Source: Tenebrio molitor (taxonomy: Eukaryota > Arthropoda > Insecta > Coleoptera > Tenebrionidae). Taken from it: a stretch of DNA of 64,000 nt. Position numbers and translations under genes: made by a program. Below, in pieces: positions 33,272 through 45,083 of this stretch (positions are counted from its first letter, which is position 1; every line of letters begins with the position of its first letter). The stretch is taken from NCBI RefSeq assembly GCF_963966145.1, contig NC_091046.1, positions 35,712,001-35,776,000 of the forward strand, read 5' to 3'. The notes below the pieces were generated by a model. That model worked only from the letters and a program-made list of their open reading frames with translations. It did not search any database and was not told the origin of the DNA.

Positions 33272-35565
33272 TTTCTAGGATATAGAACTGTGGTGAATGT
33301 TTTAAGGTTACCTTTTCACTATGTTCTTGTAGGTATGTAGGTATCTATAAATATACTAAAGTATGGGTAATATCCCCAGTCAGTACAATATCGTTTTCTA
33401 TCTAAGAATTTTTGATGAAACGGAAAACTACTAAAAGAATACGTATATCTCTGCTAGATTAATTTTTTATATAAATTATGAATAACATATTATCATGAAT
33501 ATGAATGTTATAACTAAAAATATATGCTATAATTCTATTGCCTTCGGGTTTCACATGGACTATATTACTGTTTCATTTATTTTAAATATTTTTTGTTGTA
33601 AATTGTTAGATAGGTAACTAAAAAAAACAAATGAAAAAAAAATGTGCTCAATACAGAAAGGTGGGCAGTTGGGCACCCAACAGTATATTAGCTATAAAAA
33701 TTATAAGAATTTTTTTATCGTAATTTACTTAACTCAAAGAGTGGTTTTAGATCACTTAATTCAGTTTAAGCCTCGAGAACATTGCTATTTTTTTGATGTA
33801 CGATAACTTGTTGATAAAGTATATTGTATCCTAATGAAGATCTAACAATAAGTAGAATAAATTAATTACACTTGTTTCGATTTTAATGACCCTGATTTCC
33901 ATACATTTCTCATCCATAAATAACATTTGCTATTTTCAATAATTCCTTTATGAAGGATCTGTTTATTTTCCTATTTTTCCAAATATCTATAGCTAGAAAT
34001 TACGCGAACAAACAATCCACATTTAATCGGCCGTGTTAAACGTCTAATTCAAACTCTATTTTCAAGATCAAGATCGAACATGTTACGTAATTAAGTTATT
34101 AGTTATTACTAATATTAGTCACTTGTACTGTTATTATGAGTGTGTAAATATGAAGTTGCGACAGTTTTTAATCTAAAATAAACACAAGTTACCATATTTT
34201 TACAATTTTATTCTCCTAGTATTTGAGTAAAAATGTCACCTGATAAACACAGAGACGTATTAACGTTAAATGTTTTCAGAGTAAATATTAGAATCCGGCG
34301 CCCAATATAAATTAATAAAGCAATGACGTGTACTGACAATTACATGTTGTTCTGGTCTTCCTCGCGTTACCCAATAATTATTTTGCTTCACCTTGCCCGC
34401 TGGCATGGGAGCAATAATTACAGCAATGTGAAATTGTAAGTTTACATGAAACAATACAAAAAACGTTTGAAAATATATTGCAGAAGAATTTGTGCTTCAT
34501 ATTTTTTATGCGGTTCCAAGTGAGTTGATATTGGCATTGTCAACAATGACGGTAAGTTCCATCATTTCTACTCATTCAATTTTAGAATTAACATTGACAT
34601 TACACAAATTAACCAATGCGTAATATTTTGCAATGTGCAGATACATTTATTTTACGTTATAGGTATACGTATGTACCACAATTGCAGAGTCGCAATTTTA
34701 ATATTTGTCAAATGTAAAGCCGTAGGTATATCGCGAGTGTTAGTTCTACGTTTATATCTTATCTCATATCTGCGTTATCATAAGTGCACATGGTAATTGT
34801 TATTTCTCGGCAACTCGAGACATTTTTGCATTTGATATGCTTTTATTTTCTACGATTTACTTGTTGGTAGGTAGGTACCTATAATAAATAAATAAGAGAC
34901 AATTTTCAAATTGAATTAGGTATACAATCGATTATTTTAATATAACATTCATTTACATATTTATAAATTCATATTTTTCCAATTCGGACGACTTAAAATG
35001 TATGCATTTGACCTCAACCCTCAGCGACCTAGCTGTAAGTTGATTTCCGTCGACTGTACCACTGCTGTATCACATTTTAAATCGGTGTGCTTCCTAGGTA
35101 CATATTAGTCAAGTAGATAAAAGTGTGGTCGATGCAACGTTTAAACCTTGAAGACAATAGTGTACAACGACTAAATTCAATACTTAATATTACGCATAAA
35201 TGTTGCCTTTTGTGTATTTAAAACTTGTATCAAATTGTTAACAAATGAAAGGTGAAAGTTCTTTGACTTGACCTTTTAAAAATATTTTGTAATAATCAAA
35301 ACATAAATACAGTAATGAATATTGCTAAATAAAAGCACTGGTTTTTTAAAACAATAATGTGAAACGGTACCTAACTTTTTTTCAAATAATTTTAATTTTT
35401 TAAAACTGAAGCAGATATCAGGTGAATTAATCCACTACAGAAAATTACGTTATTTATCTAAAATATAACACAAGAAATACTGATTACGACAGCAAACAGC
35501 GAAACTGAAATAAATGGAATTGATAATGTGAACCTCAAAACTTAACCAATAGAGTGGTGTTTCTT
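33272..35565. other. AT-rich intergenic sequence, nothing recognised
   Basis: About 2.3 kb between the long-TIR element and the X-box gene. No coding similarity, RNA gene or inverted-repeat element was seen. Confidence 0.45.
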
Positions 35566-35579
35566 GTTGCTAAGGAAAC
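35566..35579 (+). promoter_or_regulatory. RFX-type X-box upstream of a small membrane-protein gene
   Basis: GTTGCTAAGGAAAC fits the ciliary X-box consensus RYYNYY-N(1-3)-RRNRAC at every fixed position with a 2-bp spacer. It lies 29 bp before the predicted ATG at 35608. In Drosophila and C. elegans such sites near the start mark genes of ciliated sensory neurons driven by RFX/DAF-19. Function here is inferred from sequence and position. Confidence 0.5.
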
Positions 35580-35607
35580 GTGATTTCTTTTCCACGTTAT
35601 TCCCATC

Positions 35608-36244
35608 ATGGTAAATGTCTTTTTATTATATCATTATGGTAAACTTAATACTGTTTGTTCAGGCATATTTATTCTAAAAATATGGCGGTAACAAATAACG
35701 TAAAATACACGCCAAAATCCCCGAGTCGTAAATGCTCTTTCATCGTTTGTTGACGATCACCATGTTGCAGGGTTTGAAGAAAGATGAGGAGACTGGAGAA
35801 CTAATGACAAGATTAAATTCTGAAACCGGTGAAGAAGAATTTATCCTCCCTTCCGCACCGTCGCGAGAAAAACCGAAAATTTTTAAAATCCCGAGTTCCT
35901 ACTACATCAAACAAAACAAAAAAGAAAAAATCAAATTAGACTGTTCACCCACATTTGCAACCGCAATCTTGTATTTGCTTCCGACGACAATATTTTTCTA
36001 CCCGATCCTTGCTATCCTCACAGTTACCATTGAAGCGATAATTCACGTGTGGGCCCACAGAAAAAACAAACAGCTCAGGAACAAGAACATTTACTATCAA
36101 AGTCCTTTACACATAATCTGTAAAGAATTTTGCGGTACCTGCAGGGAAGAGGAGTCGAAGATCAAAATTTCCAAGTTCCACGAGAAAAGAGCTGATAAAA
36201 TCAAGAAGTACGGCCTTGAATATGTAAGAAGGATAGTTACATAA
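35608..36244 (+). CDS. Small putative membrane protein, family not recognised
   Basis: I do not recognise the family. The proposed structure is ATG at 35608-35610 joined directly to a donor (GTAAATG, 35611), and exon 2 at 35771-36244 after a TTGCAG acceptor; both are in phase. The product is 158 residues beginning MGLKKDEETGELM. The alternative is an unspliced start at 35732 (170 residues). Residues 1-57 are polar and acidic, then basic. Residues 61-95 are strongly hydrophobic (FATAILYLLP ... FFYPILAILTVTI), enough for one or two membrane spans. The tail has a Cys cluster (ICKEFCGTC) and is Lys/Arg-rich to the end. AATAAA at 36434 supports a real plus-strand transcript. It converges on RecQ4, with stops 276 bp apart. 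An X-box sits just upstream, hinting at a ciliary role. Confidence 0.65.
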
Positions 36245-36520
36245 GTGGCAATTAGTCTGCGTCGCCTACATGGATTTTGCTTGTTTTTAATTATGAAAAA
36301 ATTCGGTTAAAATCCCGGCCTGCAAAAATTACTCAAATAATTCTTTAATTACTTGTTATTATTTGAATATGATAGGTAAGGGTCTAATACATATATAACT
36401 ATCTGTTATTTTGTTATAACTCATATGCTCTACAATAAAACTACCAAGTACACAAATTAAAAAAGTCCACTGTTTAATTAAAATCACCTATACATCAATA
36501 ACATAATATTCTTTCGTCAA

Positions 36521-39500
36521 TTATCTAAAATTTAAAATTTCTCTTGTGGCTATTTTACAAATGGTGTGAAAATCAACGTTGATGTGGCTTCTCCAGTATT
36601 TGCATCTGCCCCAAATGACGGCAGGATAGTTTGGACTCATAATACCGTGAAATATTCTAGCCACCGCTTTTCCCGTAAAATTGTTGTCCCTGTAGGTGCT
36701 GATCAGACCACGAATGTCATTGACAAGTTGGTCTTCGTCGACGATTTTATTTTCTGTTAATGTGATAGAATCTAGGGGATTTGGAGATTCAAAGTATTCT
36801 CTAATTTTGACTTTCAACTTGACGCCACTTTCAGTGGACTCTTGTTGCAAACACGATTTGTACGAAGGAGCAGCTACGTCGACCAGCGTTTGATGAACCG
36901 CACGAAGCTGTAAGAGAGCCATTTTTTCTTGATTAACCACGTGTTCGTACAAACTGTCCAGCGCTTCGTCCAATTGGTCGTCACTCAGATTGCCTGGAGC
37001 CAGTAGTCTAAACCCGAGGTTGGAGAAGCTGACGTTTAATGTGGACCTCTTTGGCTGACCGCTCACTGAAAACAAATACAGCACGAGTGACATTAGCTAC
37101 AGATTAGTTTACGAGAAGCGTACCCGTCGTCCACTCTAAATTTTTTAATTTATGTTTACAAATTCCGCTGTCCCAGCCGATCGCGGCCGCAATGTCGACG
37201 ATCGCAAACTCCAACACGTTTTGGTCATTTTCGTTTTGGTTTTTCTGAAGGGCCAAAGCCATCGCCAGCGGTGGACACTCTTTAGCCGCTTTTCTTATCT
37301 GCATAGGTCCTCCATACGATATGACCTTACAAACGGTGTAAGCTGGACTCAACAGCTCGATGTACTTCTTAGCGTGCAGCTCTAAATAGCAAAGGAGGGT
37401 TGATATATTTTCTTCGGGTATGTCGAGCGCTCTTACGGTTTCTTCTATAGAAAAGGCCACTTCATGTTTTGGGCACGTTTCTTTGCAAGAACAAGGCAAG
37501 AAGATTTTTTGCAGAAGTTTTCTGATTACGTGACGGTCAGTTGAATTTGCGTAGATGTGCCGTCTCAATTCGTTTTCGTCGTTACCCTAAAAGTAAAACT
37601 GATTAATAGTTAGCCTTCGTCATTTATAATGAACAAAAGCAAATGGCGTTACCATGCCAATTAAGTATAAATATTGATAAGTGCATGTGCAAAGTTTGAC
37701 GTTAAAGGGTTCGATCGCTTTCCAATTATAATTTAGTAGGTACCATTCAGTGAGCAAGTGGTTATTTGTGACGGGGTTATCTGGCAAAGAAATTACTGAT
37801 AACATGTTGACAACATTAGCAAATCAATGTGGTTCCTGTTTTATCGTAAAAAACTGGGTTAAGCGGAGTTATAAACATTAAGCTGAAAGACCGACCAATT
37901 TCTACGTCAATAACAGAAAACGGCAACGTTGTCCGTGATATGATTTTGGAAGGTCGATGAATCATTTTAAACCATGGACCTATTTTTAAACGAATATCGT
38001 AAATTTTCGAATTCCTTATTCTTATCATTAGCAATAAATGTGACAATATCCAGATCGCTTTGCAGCCAATTTGAAGATAGTTAGACCATACGGTCGTATA
38101 TGGTACCTATACGGCATGGTACAAATATATATACAGTCTATCTTTAAAAAACGGCCCACGCTATAACTTTGCTATTGATGACCCAAATGAAAAAAATATA
38201 CAGGAAACGAAATGGCTCTAAAAACACTACAAACCTGAGTGAGAATATAATTTTTATACTATCTACCCATTGATGGGCAATGTGCAACTTTTATTTTTCA
38301 AATGGTAATTGTATTAAATTAACCCAACACTACAATGCACTAATAGTTATTTAATAAACTAGTTTTTTAATGAAGGCGATTAATAATCGAAACTGTTTAA
38401 AGTTTAATAATTGAGATTATTAATCGCCCATTAACAAACGAGTTGATTACAAAAAATTTTCGTTGACCGTAAACTTTTTTTTTGTGACAAAATTTCAAAT
38501 TAAAAAATACACGTTTGTTTAAAACTGTTTAAAACATGTTTTTTAATCCATGTGTTTTAAAGCAAAAAAAAAAAACAACAACAAGAATTCAACTTTTTTT
38601 AGTCACGTTCATTTATTCAGATTATTCACATTTCCAATACAAATTGGGCTTTTTTTGGTATGAGTGGTCCAGTTTAAAACGCTCGTTTCACTCGCGTTTT
38701 AAAGGTCCACGAGTACCAAAAAAAAACCCAATTTACGCACGAACTCGTTAAATAAACTACTATTATATCACTAGAGGATAACACGAGAAAATAATAAGAA
38801 ATCTAAATTTCGGTAATTTCGCAGTTTGCATTCAATACAACTACGCAGTGCGGATGTGCCCAGTGGTCGAGAGTAAAAGTACAGCAACATAATAAAGATT
38901 TCAACCGGTTTAATTCTGTTTTATTCGTGTTTAAAATTGGTTTAAAACATGTTTTAAACAAAAAAAAAAAAAAAAACTTAAAAAAAACTATGTTTTGTTT
39001 TAAATAAAAAATCATGTTTTTTGTCAACCCTGGTTTGTAGTGTTTTTAGAGCCATTTCGTTTCTTGTATATTTTTTTTCATTTGAGTCATCAATTGCGGG
39101 TGTTTTTTTAAATTGTAAACGCACTACACAGGTTACAGATCACGGATCAGCTGTTTAAATCATCCGCTTTACACGAGTGGTGCGATCTCAATCGACTCTC
39201 CAACGCCTACTTCCGACGCCAAATTTAAAAAGAAAACACCCTTTATGGTATACGGTAACTGTACAGTTACAATGGATGAAACTTGGCTTCATCACTATGA
39301 GTCAGAGATCAAAGAAATGTCAAAATAGTGGAAACATGTTCGTCATCGACACAAAAAGTTTCTCGTGCAGGTCTGCCGGAAAAACCTCGCCTCCATTTTC
39401 TGGGATAAAGAAGGGGTAATTTTTACTGATTATGTGCAGCAAGGAAAATCGATGATGGGAGATATTACTGTTCTTTGTTAACAAAAGTTCGGACCAAAAT

Positions 39501-42500
39501 TATGGAAATACTTTGTGGAAAACTGTCTAGAGGTATATTGTTTTTGCAAGACAATGCACCTGGTTGTTGCCCTGGCAAAGTTCAATGAAATCGATTTAAC
39601 AATTGCCGATCATCCAGCATATTCTCCTGACTTGGCCCCTTGGCATTATTACCTTTTTTCAAAACTCAAGAAAGTCTTTAAAGTTGATAAAGAGTTAGGC
39701 TTAGGTACTTTATCAACGTTGTGTTCAATGCATAGAATTGATGAATTATTGTGTTGAATAAAATAATACCGCGTGAGCAACAATGATTGTTTGACTTGGC
39801 AATAAAACTGATGGTGACTTTTATGTCATGTTCCAACGAGAAAACCATTTTATCAATAAAAGATTACAAAAACCAACACGGCGAGACGTTTAAACTTGAA
39901 ATTTATGTCAGCTGTCAATAATACAAACGAAAATAAGTTCAATTCACAGTCTTTTCTTTTTTAAGTAGAATTTTTTATTGCCAACTGAAGCAGTTATTGT
40001 TGCTCACGCGCTGTTATTTCGCAAAAACGCAAAAAAAAAAAACGGGAAATGAAAATTTTCCTAATGTAAATTTGGTTTTTCCATTTGTCAATTAATTGTC
40101 TACTTGACAATAGCTACTAAATAATTTTTAAAATGTCATTGAATTGTCACCATAATTCTAACCTATCTTGCGTAAGAAGTTTTCACATTATGAAAGAATT
40201 GTAAAAATGTGTCAATGTTATTCTGACCACCATACTTCTTAACACGCGCCCTTTAACCAATAGGAAACCATCCCCGAAAATCACGCCAGTTTATTTTATT
40301 ACTCCAGCTGGTCGCCGCGGCAAGTATAGAAAGTTATCAACACCCCCCCGTAAAACTACAATTTATCTGCGGAGATTTTTATCACAACTTACCTTCGCAT
40401 CCAAGAAAAGGTGGCAATGTGCCGGTAGACCATCTCGACCAGCGCGTCCGATCTCCTGGACATAACTTTCAAAATTCTTTGGCATATTATAGTGAATCAC
40501 AGCTCGAATGTCAGATTTGTTTATTCCCATCCCGAATGCCACAGTCGCTACCACAATCCGGAGCTCTCCAGACATAAACGCCTTCTGAATGGTCCTTCGC
40601 CTGCTGGCCGCCAACCCGGCGTGGTACGGTTCAGCTTGTACAGACACTCTTTTCCTCTTCTTATTTGTACTGGCCACTTCTTGATACTGCAAGCTCGTCC
40701 TCAAAAATTTCGTAATCCGATTGCATTCTTCGCGTCTCGTGCAATAAACGATTATACTTTTGCAGTTTTGAAATCTTTCGGAGGCGAGGAGGCCGAGTAG
40801 GGCGTGGTCTCTTTGGTAGTCTTTGGATACGGTCAGCACGAGGTTGTCGGGTAAGGGTATGTCGCTGATGATACCGTTTCTACCATCCGGGATTTGCAAG
40901 TGGGCAATGATGCTGTCGCTAGTGGCTCGCGTAGCTGTGGCTGTTAAACCCAACACGGTCTTAATGCCCATTTTTTCTCTTAAAACTCTACAAATCATGA
41001 GGTAGCTAGGTCGAAAATTGTGAGACCACTGGGAGACGCAGTGGGCTTCGTCGATGCAAGCGAATGCAATTGGCGGAAGTTTGCGAAGAAGTGATCCAAA
41101 TCCTAAACATTGTTAATATCTTAATATGTAAAAATAAAATTTTAAACTGCAACAAAGTCACAGATCAAAGTGTTATATCTTTATATCTTGGAATTTACAG
41201 TATCGAAAATGTTGGAATTAATGTTTTAATTTAGTTTAGTAGTGATTGTATGAAATAAGCCTTGGGATAGCTTTTTAAAAATTATTATATTGGATGAAAC
41301 AACAGTTGACACAAATAGAAACAGTTGATGTGAATACCTGTTGACCTTTCTCCAGCTACAACAGCTTCTGGTGAAACAAGAAGAACGTTGAGAAGCCCAG
41401 AAGATATGGCTTCCATTATTTTTTCTCTTTGCACTTTTGTTTGATTCGTATGCAGACAGGCAGCTTTCAAAAATGATGGAATTCCAGTAACTTGATCTTC
41501 CATCAAAGACACAAGTGGTGAAACAACAAGTGATATACATGGCTCTCTTCTAGAATATAAATATGCAGGTAACTGGTAACACAAGCTTTTGCCAGAGCCA
41601 GTGCTTAAAGTGACCAAAGTTGATTTTCCAGATAATATTCTCATGACGGCTTCTTCTTGTCCAGATCTGAACGAGGAGTGCCCAAATTTTTGTAGTGCAG
41701 AAAACACTTCCTTTGGAGTATCTAAATTTCACCTTCATATAAGTCAATAACTCATTTATTAAAGTATGTCACGACTTACCTAAGATACTACCATCATCAT
41801 CAGCTTTATAATAAGGCTCGACAACTTTCACATAATCTAAATAAAACTGAAGGTCTAATTTTGCCGCATGTTCCTCCAGTCTCAATGTTTCTGCTAATAA
41901 TTTCTCTGTGTCTAAATCATCAAACAAGTCATCATCAGAGTTGTCAGATTTGTTCTCCTGTTCTGATTCTTCAACTGTCTGTGCTTCACTAGTTCCTAAA
42001 TTTGGTTTTCTTATGGCCAAAACACTTTCCTTGGCCATTTGAGAAGCCTCTTCAAGAGTAGGAAATGGACAAGCTTCTTCATCTGCTGCCAATGGAAGTA
42101 ACGCATCTCCTTTTGTTTTCTTACAGTTCTGAGCAAAATGTCCAATTTGTCCACAGTTGAAACAAGTTAGCATTCCTCCATCACAACCTCCCATATCCAT
42201 GTCAGGGCCTGCAAGAGCTTTCTTCTTATTTTTCCACTGCTGCTTTTTGTATCTACTGAAATTCGTATTTTTTTTGCCCCTGCTATAAATCTTCTTTTTA
42301 AGATTGATTGTGATGAAATTTTCATTCAAGCTGCCTGATTGAATCTTTTTTTCTAATTTTTCTCTTTGCTGCTCGCGTTTGTTTTTAATTTGAGGGCCCT
42401 TGTCTTCTAAGATATTTTCTGCAGTGTTTGAATTGTTTGACACTTCGATTTTTATGAGCTTTTTTAAATTCTTAAATCTTGGCGCTGAAGTTCTTGGTTT

Positions 42501-44086
42501 AATTGAATACTCTAGTTCATATGTGGAATTATTTTCTTCCTCATTATTTTTAATTTCTTGTGTCTGCATGACCTTTTTGGACTTGGGTTTTCTCTTATTT
42601 ACAGAATTGTGTCCTTCACCAACATTTTTGTCATTTTCAATTAAAATTTGCTTTAGCTTATTTTCAGATTCTGTCAGAGTAAATTCAGGGTCATTTGAAT
42701 CATTGTCAGAGTGGAATGGATCTTCATCTTCACTGTGTGATTCTATCATGACAGCATTAGTCTTTGTACTTCTACTAGATTTTCTAATATTTCGCGAATC
42801 TGTTGCTTTAATTGTTTTCTTTGAATTAGCATTTTTACTTTTACCACTTCCTTGACCACCTATTTTCTCACTCTTCCTTCTACTTTTAATTACTGCATCA
42901 TTTGAATTTTCATTTTTATCATCTACAAATTCAAATGGGTCTTCAATTGTAAGATTTAATTTTTCATCTTTCTTATCACATTGTGGTTTGTATATTACGT
43001 TTTTAACTAAATTAAACTTTGTGTGCTGGTCTACAACACAATCAACTTTTTCAAGATCACAGATTTTATCAGAATTTATGTGCTGACGTTTATTATGATG
43101 GACATTTTGTGAAGCACCATTTTCATTAATGGTTTCTTGTGGAGTATCATTTTGCACAATATCTGTTTTAAGTTTCTTCGAAGGATGTCCTAAATTTGTT
43201 GAAGATTCCTCATCTGAATTATCAATAATATCATCACTATCATAATCAAGGCACATAGTTGATTCATCTACATCATTTATGGAAGAATCATTAGGTGATT
43301 CAATATTTACCCCTGAACTCTTTCCTACTCTTTCTAGCCAACCTGCATCAACTGATTTTAAGGATTTATAACTATTTTCTAAAACACTTTGTATAATATT
43401 TGTTGGTTGAATAGAAATTTTTTCTGAGACAGTCGTAACTTTAACATTACTTTTACTGAACATTTCATGAAATGAGGACTGACTATCATCACATAATGTA
43501 TTGTCCAGAAATGATTTTGATGATTGTGATAAAACTGAATTATCAAAGCTTGATTCATTTTTCTTTTGTGAAAAAGATAAAGATTTTCGTGAATATCTCT
43601 TTGACAACTTTGAGCCACAAAATAATTTTTTAGTAACAGGTAAACAACTTGAGCCTGGCTTTTCCTTATCAGTTGGATTCTCAATTTGCTTATTTAAGTG
43701 AAGGCCCCAAGTATCATCAGAAGATTCTTTTGTATTATTTGCTTCAACAGAAACTTCTGCTTCAGTTGCAGCAGTGTTTACAGGCACGTCAGTTTCAGCA
43801 CTTTCTTCATCGGAATAAAAACCATCAACATCTTTAAAAGTTTGTTCCACTGCTGCAGTTTTAAGTTGATAATATTTTTTATATGCTTCACGAACTTTTC
43901 TGTCAGCTTCACGTATATCTAACTATTAGTGACGACAAAAATTTAGTAAACTTTAATAAGAAAAATTAACTTTACCTTGGAAGGCAGCCGTCGATGTGTT
44001 TTTTGAAAATTATGTTCCCACACTTTCACAATGTATTTACATTTATTGTATGCACTTTTTACTTCAGGTTGCTCCAAAAAATCCAT
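36521..44086 (-). CDS. RecQ4: RecQ4 DNA helicase (SLD2-like N-terminus + RecQ helicase)
   Basis: Replication-initiation and repair helicase. Six exons, 44086-43976, 43922-41780, 41721-41338, 41102-40393, 37586-37124 and 37065-36521, sum to 1452 codons in frame (1451 aa). The N-terminal ~70 residues (VWEHNFQKTHRRLPSK, READRKVREAYKKYYQLK) match the SLD2/DRC1-like domain used to load replication factors. A long low-complexity acidic/Ser-rich region follows. A CCHC zinc knuckle (CFNCGQIGHFAQNC) lies near residue 620. Helicase motifs are TGSGKS with Lys796, DEAH at 897-900, TATATRAT, and VATVAFGMGINKSDIR ... QEIGRAGRDG. The RecQ4-specific C-terminus (LRRHIYANSTD, GKAVARIFHGIMSP) follows a 2.8-kb intron full of transposon debris. 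It is head-to-head with the RNF180-like gene. Confidence 0.96.
38640..38757. mobile_element. Palindromic repeat family, copy 2
   Basis: The arms AAATTGGGCTTTTTTTGGTA and complementary TACCAAAAAAAAACCCAATT, plus the flank CGAACTCGTTAAATA, match the copy at 25942-26047. The loop here is longer (AACGCTCGTTTCACTCGCGTT). Confidence 0.7.
39170..39757 (+). pseudogene. Mariner transposase relic inside a RecQ4 intron
   Basis: Plus-strand, antisense to the host gene. Readable blocks across several frames are TMDETWLHHYESEIKE, KKFLVQVCRKNLASIFWDKEG, FTDYVQQGKSMMGD and HPAYSPDLAPWHYYLF. The last corresponds to the mariner signature SPDLAPSDY, but its catalytic Asp is replaced by His. Frameshifts and stops (for example after ITVLC) confirm it is dead. 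The usual mariner product is ~345 aa; the N-terminal DNA-binding part is missing or unrecognisable. Confidence 0.8.
39767..40014. mobile_element. MITE with CGTGAGCAACAATGA termini (248 bp)
   Basis: The left end TACCGCGTGAGCAACAATGA and the complement of the right end (CAGCGCGTGAGCAACAATAA) are imperfect inverted repeats extending ~40 bp (TTGGCAATAAAA on both arms). It follows the mariner relic directly. The termini resemble the elements at 53662 and 9708. Confidence 0.75.
40029..40235 (+). repeat. Dispersed repeat, copy A (AAAAACGGGAA start)
   Basis: This repeat begins AAAAAAAAAACGGGAAATGA and runs through TTGTCAATTAATTGT, TACTTGACAATA, TTCTAACCTATCTT and AAATGTGTCAATGTTAT. The same series of motifs occurs in the opposite orientation at 47271-47515. 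The ends carry ACGGGAA in inverted orientation, so it is probably a MITE. Confidence 0.65.
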
Positions 44087-44356
44087 TTTTGACTTATAAC
44101 ATCATTCCATTTACACAAACAAACAAACGCAAAGTTGCAAAGTCAACACAACTTTCGGAAGTTCATGACCCTCACCCCACCTGCATTCTGCATTTGACAT
44201 TGACACTTTATTTCGCGCGAAATTTTAAACAATATTGCCAATAAAACAAAATGAAAAGCACTAAATTGCAGGACAGCTCGTTTTTTTTTCTAACCTCAAA
44301 TTTAAAAGCAAATATTTTTGTTGCTTTTAGTTACGGATGCACTAATGCAGGTGTAA
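44087..44356. promoter_or_regulatory. Bidirectional promoter region of RecQ4 and the RNF180-like gene
   Basis: 270 bp separate two divergent start codons. There is no TATA box at a sensible distance for either gene. A short GC-richer patch (CTCACCCCACCTGC) lies near 44170. Confidence 0.5.
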
Positions 44357-44698
44357 ATGTATTCCAATGTAAGATGTAAGAAATGCAGAAATTTAATATT
44401 TAGTGAGGAAGAATGCAAATTACTTTTTTTAAATTCTCACAATGTGACATTAAATCCTTCGACGGAAGCCGAGTGTAGCATAGACAACATTGTTTTCTTA
44501 AATGAAGACAGCTTACCGGAATGGGTTAAGACAAGAATAGAAGAAGAAAGTTGGTCCAAAGGACGAATTAATTGTCAGCAGTGTGATTCAAGGATAGGAG
44601 CTTTTAATTTTATTGCAGGACAAAAATGTGACTGTTCAAAATTCATGTTGCCTTTTGTGCATATCATCAGAAGTAAAGTAGATTTGATCAAGCACTAA
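44357..44698 (+). CDS. RNF180-like zinc-binding domain protein (no RING)
   Basis: Single-exon 113-residue protein. Its Cys/His pattern and core motifs match the conserved N-terminal zinc-binding region of RNF180-type E3 ligases. CxxC is at 7-10, DSLPEWVKTRI at 51-61, CxxC at 73-76 followed by RIGAFNFI, CxC at 91-93, and a terminal LPFVHIIRSKVD with His102. In vertebrate RNF180 this region is followed by a long linker and a C-terminal RING finger with membrane anchor; here a stop and AATAAA (44749) follow immediately. It may be a stand-alone adaptor, or the RING half may have been lost. A distant 3' exon is unlikely because the stop is in frame. It is head-to-head with RecQ4. Confidence 0.75.
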   Translation: MYSNVRCKKCRNLIFSEEECKLLFLNSHNVTLNPSTEAECSIDNIVFLNEDSLPEWVKTRIEEESWSKGRINCQQCDSRIGAFNFIAGQKCDCSKFMLPFVHIIRSKVDLIKH

Positions 44699-45083
44699 AA
44701 TATTTTGTTTGAAGTTACTAAAGACACTCATTATCATTATTTAATTAAAATAAATTAAAAATGATTACATTGTAATTTTAATTGCATAATTAAACACTTT
44801 TAAACTTGAAAAACCTTTATTTTGTAAAAAAAAGGTACAAAAAGAGAAAAGAAATATAAAAAACCTGCTACCAAGTGTAATTGTATCACTAAAGTATAAT
44901 ATACTTATTTAATATAATACCTAAAAATATATGTTGAGCATGTATATTTTGGTATTATGTGAATGTTGAACTATTTAAATGAAGAATTAAAATTATCGTC
45001 AATTTGAGGATTCCCGAGTGCACAATAAATTAGTAAAATAATAACTAGAGAAAAAAACTTTGGAAAATCTTAAAATAATAAAA

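Larger units (their letters stand above)
37587..40392. other. RecQ4 intron 4 (2.8 kb) with transposon debris
   Basis: Bounded by donor GTAAGT at 40392 and acceptor TTTTAG at 37587 on the minus strand. It contains a palindromic repeat, a mariner transposase relic and two MITE-type repeats, listed separately. The remainder is AT-rich, with no gene seen. Confidence 0.85.

Noticed and set aside
42400..42855. 151-codon plus-strand frame rich in Phe/Ser/Leu
   Set aside because: Antisense of the acidic low-complexity region of RecQ4.
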